Virus record (IMG/VR): IMGVR_UViG_3300025879_000009
Span: 1-30,067 of that record
Reading direction: 5' to 3' (one strand)
Length of the DNA: 30,067 bases
Source: a virus
In this document: positions 1-7,500 of the stretch, one piece after another
Layout of the letters: the number at the start of each line of letters is the position of its first letter
Numbering within the stretch: position 1 is the first letter of the stretch
Notes under the pieces: model-generated
Told to the model about the DNA's origin: nothing
Databases searched by the model: none
What the model saw: only the letters and a program-made list of their open reading frames with translations
Program-made: the position numbers and the translations under genes

Positions 1-127
1 CTATATCTTGTGCTTCATCCAAGAATGCGTAGTCTATACTCAGTCCTCGTATCGTTTCTGGTTTCTCTGCTGAACGGAAGTATATTCTACTACCATTTAC
101 GAGGGTTATTATCTTCTCACTCTTGTT
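1..127. repeat. Terminal direct repeat, left copy (assembly overlap of a circular genome)
   Basis: These 127 bases are identical to the last 127 bases of the window. The large terminase reading frame runs unbroken through the repeat when the ends are joined, so this is the overlap of a circular sequence. A length of exactly 127 matches a common maximum assembler k-mer, so it should not be read as a biological terminal repeat. Confidence 0.95.
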
Positions 128-388
128 TGCTTCTTTGGTTATACCACTTCCTTCTATTGCATCTATTATCTGTGATAGTACCTTGATTGCCATGGAGTAG
201 TAGGGAGACACCCATAGTATTGTAGTTCTTGGAGTGTTTATCCCATAGTATAGTAGCATGTTTATCAGTAGTAGTGTCTTACCTATCTGTCTTCCGCATA
301 CAAGGGTATAGAACATATCCTCCTTACCGATTATATCATCTATTATATTTCGCTGGAATTCATATGGTTGGAACCCTTTATACTGCAT
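1..388 (-). CDS. terL: Terminase large subunit, N-terminal part (continues at the right end of the window)
   Basis: This is the DNA-packaging motor ATPase. The start at 388 gives a protein beginning MQYKGFQPYEFQ. The Walker A motif CGRQIGKT is at residues 31-38 and Walker B AFLDEAQD at about 121-128. The piece encodes residues 1 to about 129 and runs off the left edge; joined to 29108-30067 across the circle it makes a 406-residue protein, a normal length for TerL. The start codon overlaps the end of the 53-residue ORF at 378-539 by 11 bases, which suggests translational coupling inside the packaging operon. No strong Shine-Dalgarno sequence precedes it. Confidence 0.93.
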   Translation of the reverse strand, partial: MQYKGFQPYEFQRNIIDDIIGKEDMFYTLVCGRQIGKTLLLINMLLYYGINTPRTTILWVSPYYSMAIKVLSQIIDAIEGSGITKEANKSEKIITLVNGSRIYFRSAEKPETIRGLSIDYAFLDEAQDI

Positions 389-539
389 TCTTTTGTTTTA
401 GTTCTTCTATTTCTTGTTCCAATTTCCATACTCTCTTTTGGAGAGTATCAAAGGCAGATATATATTCTACCTCTCTCTTTGCTATCTGTGCTCGTTCTTC
501 CAATGCACCCAATGCTGATATTAGTTCTTCTGCGTTCAT
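378..539 (-). CDS. 53-residue coiled-coil protein between the two terminase genes
   Basis: A short ORF beginning MNAEELISALGALEERAQIA and ending VWKLEQEIEELKQKNAV. Its ATG overlaps the stop of the small terminase gene as TAATG, and its last 11 bases overlap the large terminase start, so it fits exactly into the packaging operon. The sequence is charged, Leu/Glu/Lys-rich and predicted all-helical with heptad spacing. It has no known domain that I recognise. It may be a small adaptor of the packaging complex, but that is a guess from position. Confidence 0.7.
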   Translation of the reverse strand: MNAEELISALGALEERAQIAKREVEYISAFDTLQKRVWKLEQEIEELKQKNAV

Positions 540-877
540 TAGTTAAAATCAAATGATATACTACTTGTGGTTTCGTTCTGTATCTCCTGTCTTTCTATAT
601 ACCCTCGGTGTTTCCCTTTGGTTTTTAGGTAGAAGATTGTTGCAGTTGTGTTCTTATCTTTGATTTGTTCGTGCAACTTACTCTCTGCAAAGTCTACTGC
701 AATCTCGGTTATATCTTTTACCTCCCTTGCAAACTCTGCATCTTCGTTTAGGTATTTGTAGAATGTTGTTCTATCTACTCCTACTGATTTACACGCTGAG
801 GTTACTACTCCAAGTGTTTGTGTCAGTGCTTCTATCAGTGCTCTTTTAGTCTGTTGTTTTTTGTTAGTTCTAGCCAT
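539..877 (-). CDS. terS: Terminase small subunit
   Basis: The DNA-recognition partner of the packaging motor. Residues about 18-50 form a helix-turn-helix (GVVTSACKSVGVDRTTFYKY), followed by a helical region (EVKDITEIAVDFAESKLHEQ) and the segment ATIFYLKTKGKHRGYIERQE. This architecture is typical of the HTH small terminases of Bacteroidetes and other phages. The length of 112 residues is within the family's range. The start overlaps the end of the decarboxylase gene by 8 bases and the stop overlaps the next start as TAATG. Its position upstream of TerL supports the call. Confidence 0.82.
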   Translation of the reverse strand: MARTNKKQQTKRALIEALTQTLGVVTSACKSVGVDRTTFYKYLNEDAEFAREVKDITEIAVDFAESKLHEQIKDKNTTATIFYLKTKGKHRGYIERQEIQNETTSSISFDFN

Positions 878-1151
878 CTCTATTTATCCTTTTTATGAAT
901 GCATCATATGGTTCTCTTACGCATGATGATAGTTCTATATAACTTTCATTGTGTTCTGGAAAGGTATGCACTGCAAAGTGGCTCTCTCCTAAAAGAAAAA
1001 GAGCCGTATATCCTTGTGGTTGGAAGTGGTGTTCTACATAGTTTAGTATAGTAAATCCACTATCTTTTAATAGTTTAGTATATTCTTTGTATAGTTTAGC
1101 AGGGTTAGTTTCATCTATCCATGTGCTATAATTGTGCATCTGTGCCTTCAT
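870..1151 (-). CDS. speD: S-adenosylmethionine decarboxylase proenzyme homologue (short class 1b SpeD)
   Basis: Class 1b AdoMet decarboxylases cleave themselves between Glu and Ser to make a pyruvoyl cofactor, then decarboxylate AdoMet for spermidine synthesis. This 93-residue protein keeps the signature: HHFQPQG (41-47), GESHFAVHTFPE (55-66) with the cleavage pair Glu56/Ser57, His62 at +5 and Cys77 at +20. These correspond to Ser63, His68 and Cys83 of the Thermotoga enzyme; Thr49 occupies the Ser55 position. It is shorter at the C-terminus than the usual 115-130 residues. It lies between a SAM-using methyltransferase (1 base away) and the small terminase (8-base overlap). Activity may be on AdoMet or, as in neofunctionalised relatives, on an amino acid; the sequence does not settle which. 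Confidence 0.8.
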   Translation of the reverse strand: MKAQMHNYSTWIDETNPAKLYKEYTKLLKDSGFTILNYVEHHFQPQGYTALFLLGESHFAVHTFPEHNESYIELSSCVREPYDAFIKRINRDG

Positions 1152-1152
1152 T

Positions 1153-2421
1153 CTATAATATATTTACATCAAACTCATCCATATACTCCAATTTAGGGTA
1201 TATCTGTTTTATTTCTTTTGGGTCTCCTTTGTAAAAAACGAGTATATTTTGGTGGCACTTACCTATCTTTCTCCACCCCATATACCTATTTACTCTCTGT
1301 GGTAGTGTTCCTAATGGTTCTACAAGTATTAGTTCATTGTATAGTTGTGCTCCACCTTGTACCATTATCGTATTTATATCATCTACGAACCTTCGGTAGA
1401 ACCCATCGTTCTTTCTTATATCACCTATCACTATCGTTGCAAACCTATTATCTTTTAGGGTTTTTAGTCCATCTGTTAGTGCATTTCTTATTATCTCTAT
1501 AAACTCCTCATAGGTATCTTGGTTACTTGCATCGTTCTCTAAATCACTATACACTTCTAAATCAAAGTAGGGTGGGCAGGAGAACATCATATCTTGTGTT
1601 CCTTCTCCTACATGTTTTAGCACATTCTGGCCATCATCATTTATATACTTTCCACCAAACTCTTTTACTCTGGCGTTATTTACATCTGCTTGTTCCTTAC
1701 GTATTTCTATACCTGTAAAGTTATATCCTCTGTATCCACTTATATATCCCATTACAGTATCTCCTGCAAACGGGTCAATTATATTTCCACCTTCTATACA
1801 AAACCATTTAATTAGTATCTCACTTAAAACTGGGTCAAGTAAAGAAACGCCATTATTATATTTGTCTATCATACCTGCATCACCAGATAGTGCTCCTTCT
1901 CTCGTTTCTCCGTTATCTTGTATTAGTGTTCTCCATAATCTTTTTCTTTCCATCCAATAGCCTTGTCTTGTATCCAATATACTAAATGGTGGCATCAAAA
2001 AAGTATCTACTAATTTACCATGTGCTTCTTCTACTTCCTTTTCTACCTTTTCTTCTGGTGATAGTACATCCAATCCCCATCCTTCTAGTTCATCTATATC
2101 CCATTCGTTAGCGAGTACATCCCAATCCCATTCACCAAACCCTACATTATCTTTTACTATAAACTCTCGTTTCTGTTGTTCAGTTAGTTCATCTGCTTTG
2201 ATAATGTATATTTCTTTTAGTTTAGCATCTTTACACGCCTGTAATCTCATATTACCACCCAACACTATCATATCACTATCTACTACGATAGGTCTTATTT
2301 TTAGCATCTCTGGAAACTCTTGGATAGATTGTACTAATTTCTTTCTCTTATCCTTACTGATTGTTCTTGGGTTATCTTTGTTAGGTTTTACCTCACTTAT
2401 TTTTACTTTCTGTATATTCAT
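1153..2421 (-). CDS. ParB-like nuclease domain fused to DNA methyltransferase
   Basis: Residues 5-95 form a ParB/sulfiredoxin-type domain with the GGNMRLQA motif (55-62). After a conserved linker (WDWDVLANEWDIDELEGWGLD) comes an N4/N6 amino-methyltransferase: FLMPPFSILD (141-150), the AdoMet-binding motif DPFAGDT (216-222) and the catalytic motif SCPPY (281-285). AdoMet motif before catalytic motif is the alpha/gamma order. Such fusions are common in phages, where they modify phage DNA and may evade restriction; no cognate restriction enzyme is present here. The Cys in SCPPY replaces the more usual Asn/Asp/Ser-Pro-Pro-Tyr start but occurs in phage members I remember. The start overlaps the preceding stop as TAATG. 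Confidence 0.88.
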   Translation of the reverse strand: MNIQKVKISEVKPNKDNPRTISKDKRKKLVQSIQEFPEMLKIRPIVVDSDMIVLGGNMRLQACKDAKLKEIYIIKADELTEQQKREFIVKDNVGFGEWDWDVLANEWDIDELEGWGLDVLSPEEKVEKEVEEAHGKLVDTFLMPPFSILDTRQGYWMERKRLWRTLIQDNGETREGALSGDAGMIDKYNNGVSLLDPVLSEILIKWFCIEGGNIIDPFAGDTVMGYISGYRGYNFTGIEIRKEQADVNNARVKEFGGKYINDDGQNVLKHVGEGTQDMMFSCPPYFDLEVYSDLENDASNQDTYEEFIEIIRNALTDGLKTLKDNRFATIVIGDIRKNDGFYRRFVDDINTIMVQGGAQLYNELILVEPLGTLPQRVNRYMGWRKIGKCHQNILVFYKGDPKEIKQIYPKLEYMDEFDVNIL

Positions 2422-2840
2422 TATTTTTTCTTTGTGGTTCGTTTTTTTCTTACTGGTTTAACTGGTACTGATTTAGCCTTAGGTTCTTCTTTAGCACTAT
2501 CTATACTCTTTTCCAACTTACTTACATCAAACTCTACCTTTACGTTTGATTCTTCTATTGGCTCTTCTTCTTTTATCAGTGCCAGTTGTGGTAGTAGTGA
2601 GTGGAACCTTTCTGTAAATCTTATCTCATCACTAAAAGTATATCCACTTATCATTACATTTACCTTATTTACTGTATCCCTATCCATGCAGGTACATACA
2701 TGTGGTCCTCTTCCTTCTTGTGGCCTGAAGTAGTTAAAGATTTGGTATAGGGTGTTCCTATCCATTTCTTTAGGTCCTTTACCTTGGTAGTTTTCTATAT
2801 AGAAAAGTATTAGTGTTTCTTGTTCTAGCGTTAGTTTCAT
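2421..2840 (-). CDS. Hypothetical protein with Cys motif and basic tail
   Basis: I do not recognise a functional domain. The first 85 residues look folded and contain GRGPHVCTCMDRDTVNKVN, with two closely spaced cysteines. Residues 90-120 are acidic, and the C-terminus is strongly basic (PVRKKRTTKKK), suggesting contact with nucleic acid. The gene ends in a TAATG overlap with the ParB-methyltransferase gene, so it is probably co-translated with it. A 16-base perfect palindrome (2791-2806) falls in its codons 12-17 and is shared with the intergenic region near 15747. Confidence 0.8.
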   Translation of the reverse strand: MKLTLEQETLILFYIENYQGKGPKEMDRNTLYQIFNYFRPQEGRGPHVCTCMDRDTVNKVNVMISGYTFSDEIRFTERFHSLLPQLALIKEEEPIEESNVKVEFDVSKLEKSIDSAKEEPKAKSVPVKPVRKKRTTKKK

Positions 2841-2841
2841 C

Positions 2842-3105
2842 TTATTGGTGTTTGTAGGTATATGGGTCTTGCTTTCTTAATCTATCTATTTTCTTTTTCA
2901 TATCACGGATTTCTTTACACGTTAATCCGTTCAGGTAGTCTTCCCTCTCAGCACATCCGCATGATTCATAACCAAGTTTATTGGCTATCCATTGTGCTAT
3001 TTGGTATCCATTACCAAGTGTTACTATGGTTATTACTCCTTGTAGCATTGTTCCTAGCTTTATATAACATCCTATTTGTTTCATATCTATTAGTTTAGTG
3101 TCCAT
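2842..3105 (-). CDS. Small conserved protein with hydrophobic N-terminus and CGC motif
   Basis: An 87-residue protein. Residues 10-45 are hydrophobic and glycine-containing (GTMLQGVITIVTLGNGYQIA), followed by the motif CGCAEREDYLNGL and a basic helix. I recall similar small proteins with a CGC-x-R-x-LN motif from many Bacteroidetes and marine phages, without a known function. The hydrophobic part could insert in a membrane, so a role in lysis is possible but unsupported. The start overlaps the end of the HNH gene by 16 bases. Confidence 0.75.
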   Translation of the reverse strand: MDTKLIDMKQIGCYIKLGTMLQGVITIVTLGNGYQIAQWIANKLGYESCGCAEREDYLNGLTCKEIRDMKKKIDRLRKQDPYTYKHQ

Positions 3106-3632
3106 TTATCTTTTAGGTTCTCATCATATACTCGTGTTCCATACTTACCCGTTTCTCTATCAAAGTAGTGGGTTCTGTTTCGTATCACTCTCCATACTGC
3201 TGGATAGGATACTCCCCACTTCTTAGCAACTTTCTTAAAAGAACCGAGTGTTTCATAATCTTTACAGAGTTCATCTCTGTGTTCTCTTAAATATACTCCA
3301 TAATTATCCTTTGTAGCCTTTATACCATTACCTCTATGAGTTAAAACTTGTAGGTTAGTTAAACTATTGTTAGTAGTATCACCATCCTTATGGTCTATTT
3401 CCAATCCTTTCGGTATATTACCTCTAAAGGTTTCCCATACTAATCTGTGGATATAATTTAACCTACCGAGTTTTCCACTACCATCGTATAATCTTACTTG
3501 GAAGTAGCCTTTTTTAGATTGGGTTGCTCGTTGTGGTTTTAGTTTTCTTGGTTTTAGTCCTTTTAAGGAATATACTGTACCATCTTCTGTGATTGTATAT
3601 GCGTTGTACCCTTCTATTTTTTTTGTATTCAT
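3090..3632 (-). CDS. HNH homing endonuclease (NUMOD4/HNH_3 type)
   Basis: The N-terminal 30 residues match the NUMOD4 pattern (EGYNAYTITEDGTVYSLKG). The HNH core contains IHRLVWETF (61-69) and LEIDHKDGDTTNNSLTNLQV (77-96), with the His-Asn catalytic pattern of HNH_3 enzymes. A C-terminal helix-turn-helix (about 122-155, FKKVAKKWGVSYPAVWRVI) would give DNA-binding specificity. It is free-standing, not inside an intron or intein. It overlaps the next gene by 16 bases and has only a 3-base gap on its upstream side. It is probably a selfish gene, though HNH proteins near terminases can also help packaging. Confidence 0.9.
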   Translation of the reverse strand: MNTKKIEGYNAYTITEDGTVYSLKGLKPRKLKPQRATQSKKGYFQVRLYDGSGKLGRLNYIHRLVWETFRGNIPKGLEIDHKDGDTTNNSLTNLQVLTHRGNGIKATKDNYGVYLREHRDELCKDYETLGSFKKVAKKWGVSYPAVWRVIRNRTHYFDRETGKYGTRVYDENLKDKWTLN

Positions 3633-3635
3633 ATC

Positions 3636-3824
3636 TTATTTTTTTAGTTGGTTTAGGTATTCTACCACTTCCTTTCGTATATACCCCTTTATAGGGTTTT
3701 TAAGTGGCTTTAGTTTGATTTTGGATATAGTATATCTTATTCCTTTATACACTCCGTATCCCATTGTAAATGCACCTACGAAGGGTAGTGCATCATTTAG
3801 TATTCCTATCATAATTGTTCCCAT
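3636..3824 (-). CDS. Small protein with one predicted membrane segment
   Basis: A 62-residue protein. Residues 4-32 (MIGILNDALPFVGAFTMGYG and on) are hydrophobic enough for one transmembrane helix, followed by a very basic C-terminus (KIKLKPLKNPIKGYIRKE), predicting a cytoplasmic tail. It sits 1 base downstream of the sigma-like gene and 3 bases upstream of the HNH start. No family is recognised. A holin-type role cannot be excluded since no lysis gene is evident elsewhere, but nothing specific supports it. Confidence 0.65.
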   Translation of the reverse strand: MGTIMIGILNDALPFVGAFTMGYGVYKGIRYTISKIKLKPLKNPIKGYIRKEVVEYLNQLKK

Positions 3825-3825
3825 G

Positions 3826-4353
3826 CTATTTGGTTTTATAGTTTTCTTTATTGAAGCTCATTCTTATATTTTTCTTGATGTTGTTTATATCCTTGGTTAT
3901 ATGGATACGATTTATATTATAGTATCTACTCATTTCCCGTTGTGAGTCACCTGATACAAAGTGTTTCTCTGCTATGGTTCTTTCATATACTGGTAGATTA
4001 CCTATGTATAGTTTTACATCTTTGGAGAGTTTTTCTGTGTCTTGGTGGGTTTCTACTTTATCTTCTATCCCTTCTAGTATATCATCGTTTATTTCTACTG
4101 ATTTTAGAAGTGTTTTTTTATATTGGGTATAGAATGGAGAGGTTGATGAGTTATATTGTATATGCACCATCTTGATGATATAGTGTTGTACTTTATCATC
4201 TTCTACTATTTTGTTTGTATAATCACTACCTTTTTCTAGTAGGTTTAAGATGCAGTCTTGTAGTAAATCCTCTGTATCCTGATGGTTACGAGTTACTGCT
4301 TTTACCTTATTTAGTATTTCGGTATAGTGCTTTTGTATATAGTTTCCTATCAT
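3826..4353 (-). CDS. Sigma-70-like RNA polymerase sigma factor
   Basis: The 175-residue protein has the two-domain plan of ECF-type sigma factors. Region 2 is at about residues 25-90 (HQDTEDLLQDCILNLLEKGS), and region 4 at about 119-165 contains a helix-turn-helix (LPVYERTIAEKHFVSGDSQREMSRYYNINRIHITKDI, given here as two overlapping parts of the domain). It probably redirects host RNA polymerase to phage promoters; the shared element before units B-E is the natural candidate target. It is the first gene of its unit, just after a terminator (4405-4435), with a leader carrying GGGAAAGG before the ATG. That ribosome-binding region is perfectly complementary over 15 bases to a hairpin loop at 15704-15718. 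Confidence 0.75.
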   Translation of the reverse strand: MIGNYIQKHYTEILNKVKAVTRNHQDTEDLLQDCILNLLEKGSDYTNKIVEDDKVQHYIIKMVHIQYNSSTSPFYTQYKKTLLKSVEINDDILEGIEDKVETHQDTEKLSKDVKLYIGNLPVYERTIAEKHFVSGDSQREMSRYYNINRIHITKDINNIKKNIRMSFNKENYKTK

Positions 4354-4381
4354 TGGATTACCTTTCCCTTTAATATAAGTA

Positions 4382-4396
4382 TAGTATAATTATATT
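4382..4396 (-). promoter_or_regulatory. Possible promoter -10 (TATAAT) before the sigma-like gene
   Basis: Minus-strand TATAAT at 4394-4389, about 36 bases upstream of the start at 4353 and directly after the terminator hairpin. No convincing -35 box is seen. The shared ACCAAT-type block of the other phage promoters is absent, so this gene is probably read by a different (host) sigma factor, which is sensible if it encodes the phage sigma. Confidence 0.35.
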
Positions 4397-4404
4397 TAAC
4401 GTAA

Positions 4405-4435
4405 AAAACCCCATAGATTTTTTCTATGGGGTTTT
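4405..4435. terminator. Bidirectional intrinsic terminator between fibre operon and sigma operon
   Basis: A perfect 13-bp stem (4405-4417 with 4423-4435, core CCCCATAGA/TCTATGGGG) and a 5-base loop, flanked by A and T tracts on both sides so it can work in both directions. On the minus strand it closes the structural operon that ends with the small ORF at 4455 and precedes the sigma-like gene. Confidence 0.85.
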
Positions 4436-4454
4436 AATTTACTATTGGTATTTT

Positions 4455-4556
4455 CTATTCTACTATGGTATATCCTCTTAATGTGTATCTTGTAATTGCA
4501 AACTCATTTGTTGCTTCTACTTCCACGATGTTTCCATCTAATTCTAATTGTATCAT
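4455..4556 (-). CDS. 33-residue peptide downstream of the tail fibre
   Basis: This small ORF (beginning MIQLELDGNIVEVEATNEFA, ending RGYTIVE) starts 20 bases after the fibre gene and has the Shine-Dalgarno-like AAAAGGA 9-10 bases before its ATG. It ends about 20 bases before the terminator hairpin. The alternating hydrophobic and charged residues suggest a beta hairpin or small beta domain. Its position as the last gene of the structural operon and its ribosome-binding site support a real gene, but it is too short to assign. Confidence 0.55.
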   Translation of the reverse strand: MIQLELDGNIVEVEATNEFAITRYTLRGYTIVE

Positions 4557-4575
4557 ATCTTTATTTCCTTTTAAT

Positions 4576-7500
4576 TTATACTACTTGTGTCCAACTTCCA
4601 TTATAGAAGAATAAGTTTGAACCTGATACTGCCAACTCACCAACCACTCCACTTGGTAGTGGGTCTTGAGCAACCATTTTGAGAGTTTCTGTAATCTGAA
4701 CGGTTCCGTTGAGGTTTACATCTACACCGGTTGCATTTGCTAAACCAAGGTTATTTACTTCTAATCTACTGGTTCCATTACCATCTTTAGCTGTAAAAGT
4801 TTGTGTAAATGCAAAGGAGTTTCCATCTATAACGGTATTATCTAATACATTTAGAGTCTCCGTAATTTGAGTCTTACCATTTATATTAACATCTACACCA
4901 GTCAATCCACCAAGAGTAGCATTTTGCACTGATAGTCTTATAGTTCCATTACCATCTTTTGCAGTAAAAGTATCTCCTGGTGCTGTATTAGTTCCATTTA
5001 CTATTATATCATCTGCAAAGTCAGTTGAACCAGATACAATTATATCACCACTTGATTTGAGGTTTAATAGATTCTGTGCCTCTATATTAACCGCGTTTAT
5101 TGAATAATGATTCCAAGTGGATACTACTGTTCCATATGATGCTGCCTTTATGTTAAAGTTATCTACATAGTTCCCCGGTGAGCCAAAATCTACATTACTT
5201 GCACTTGGTGCGTTTAGATCACCAGTAGTAGTAAAGTTTCCAGCATTTAATAAATTACCATTTAACAATACATCTACATCAGTAAATCCTTTTAGAGTAG
5301 CATTCTGAACTGCTAATATTGGTGTTCCATTTCCATCGTTTGCTTGAAAAGTATTGCCTGGTGCTAAGTTAGTTCCTACTATCGTAGTATCACCACCATT
5401 TGTAAATGAACCTGTATTTTCTAAATTACCATTTATTGTAGTAGCATCATCTATTGCCACAGTTCCATCTAATATGGTATTACCATTTACTACTACATCA
5501 ACACCAGTAAATCCTTTTAGGGTTGCGTTGTTTACTTGTAATCTTGGAGTTCCATTTCCATCCTCTACTTGTAAAGTAGGACCTGGTGCTGTATTAGTTC
5601 CATCTATCTCTAAATATCCAACTTGGTTAATGGTATTACCACCCAATTGTAAGTTAGAACCATTGAAGGATGCACCACCAAAGAATACTACCGGTGCATC
5701 AAATGGAACTGCAGGACCAAATGCACCATCAGTAGAAATACCAGCACCTTGGCTAAGAACGATTCCTCCAAAGACATTCATCTTATCGTTAGAACCCGAG
5801 GTTCCAAAGTTAGTCACTCCACTTACATTCATCGTTCCATCTACTATTACATTCGCTCCCAATACTCCCGCACCAGCATCATTTGCAACTGCAAATTTAT
5901 TACTACCACTATCTTGTGCCAGTATCAAATAGTTAGGTGTTCCTAATGGATTGTTTACTTGTAATCTATAATCGGTGTAAATAGTATCTGTTGCATCTAC
6001 TCTACCATTTACAACTGTATCACCATCTATTTGCAATCCTCTTGTAAAAGTTGGAGTTCCTCCTTGTTCTACTGTCATCCAAGGTGCATCTCCATAAGAA
6101 GGTAAATCCCAATCGTTAAATGATATTCCATTTGCATCAGCCTTAATTGCAATTACATTATCATATGCTCCACTATAAGCATTAACAGTTATTCGTCCTT
6201 CACTCTTTTCACCTACAAATAATCTACTTCTACCACCTGCAAATTCAGGTTGCCACAATTGTGCAGAACCATAATAAGTGCTAAAGAAATTACCTTGTTG
6301 TATAAGTGCATTGTTGTTAGAATCAGGGGTTTGTGTTATGGTTCCATTTGCATTTGTATTTCCATTTAACAATATTGATCCAGTGTCACCACCAGTGGAT
6401 AGTCCAATATTACCACCAGCAAAAAAGTTTATTTCGTCTTGTTGTGATGTAAATATCAAATTGGTGTTAGGAGCACTCTTGAACTCTGCAAAATCAACAC
6501 CACCTACTGTTTGTGCAAATGTTGTTCCAGCTCCACCAAGGTTAGAAAATTGTTGTCTTACATAACCAGTTTCTCCAATTGAGCTTGTAAATGGATATGA
6601 TACTTCTGTAATACCATCAAACTTTGTTGGTGTTGATTGTATCACCTCTATTTTGCCATTTATAGTTTGGTCACCATCAAAAGTATTTGAACCAGTAGTT
6701 GCAAAAGAACCAGTATCTATTGTTCCTCCACCACCGAATGAACCAGTTGAGGTTGGGGTTGCAACACCATCAGCATTACCTACCCATACATATCCTTCTT
6801 GGATGTTTGGTAATCCTCTTACTTCACCCATCATTTGTATTACACCACTACCATTCACTGCAGATTTCTCTACATTTCCTAAGTGTTGTATCAAGTTAGT
6901 AGAACCAGTTGGGGCAACATTAGTATATCCTCCACCTACTCCTACAAAGATTTCATCTCCTGATGCGAAGATACTTGTATTTACTCCACCAATATATCCA
7001 TCTAAAAGAACTATTCCTTCATCACCATTTGCTATATCCTCACCGGCTATACCACCTGCAGGCATTCTATCAGGGTTTCCTGCATCTGCTGGATAAACTC
7101 CTACAAGGTTTCCTTGTGTTCCACTACCCGTAAAGTATAATGGTGTTCCTTTTAATAATTCACCACCCGATAAGTTCTTACCAGTGGTTATAGTATTCTG
7201 TGCGTATAGTGAGTTGGTTGAATCTGCAACTACTCCATCTATTCTACTACCACTTAATAGACCCGTAGTATCTTGTAATATGATTTGTTCACTTCCACTT
7301 ACTACTCCACTTGGTAGGGGTTCTATTGGTAGGTTAGTTAGTTGGGAACCATCACCGATGAATGAACCTGTAAAGTTAGAAGCAGATACATCACCATTTA
7401 CTGTTAAAGATACTCCACTATCTACCGAAGATGAACCGTTCATTGTGATTTCATCGCCTCTAAGATTGAGTGTTCCATTATATCCATTTGATTGAACTGA

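Noticed and set aside
4705-5562. Diversity-generating retroelement or CRISPR-like repeats
   Set aside because: No reverse transcriptase or template repeat is present, spacing is irregular, and the repeats are in frame within a coding sequence.
5354-5932. Plus-strand ORF of 192 codons opposite the fibre gene
   Set aside because: It is the antisense of the repeat-bearing fibre and has no ribosome-binding site or recognisable domain.
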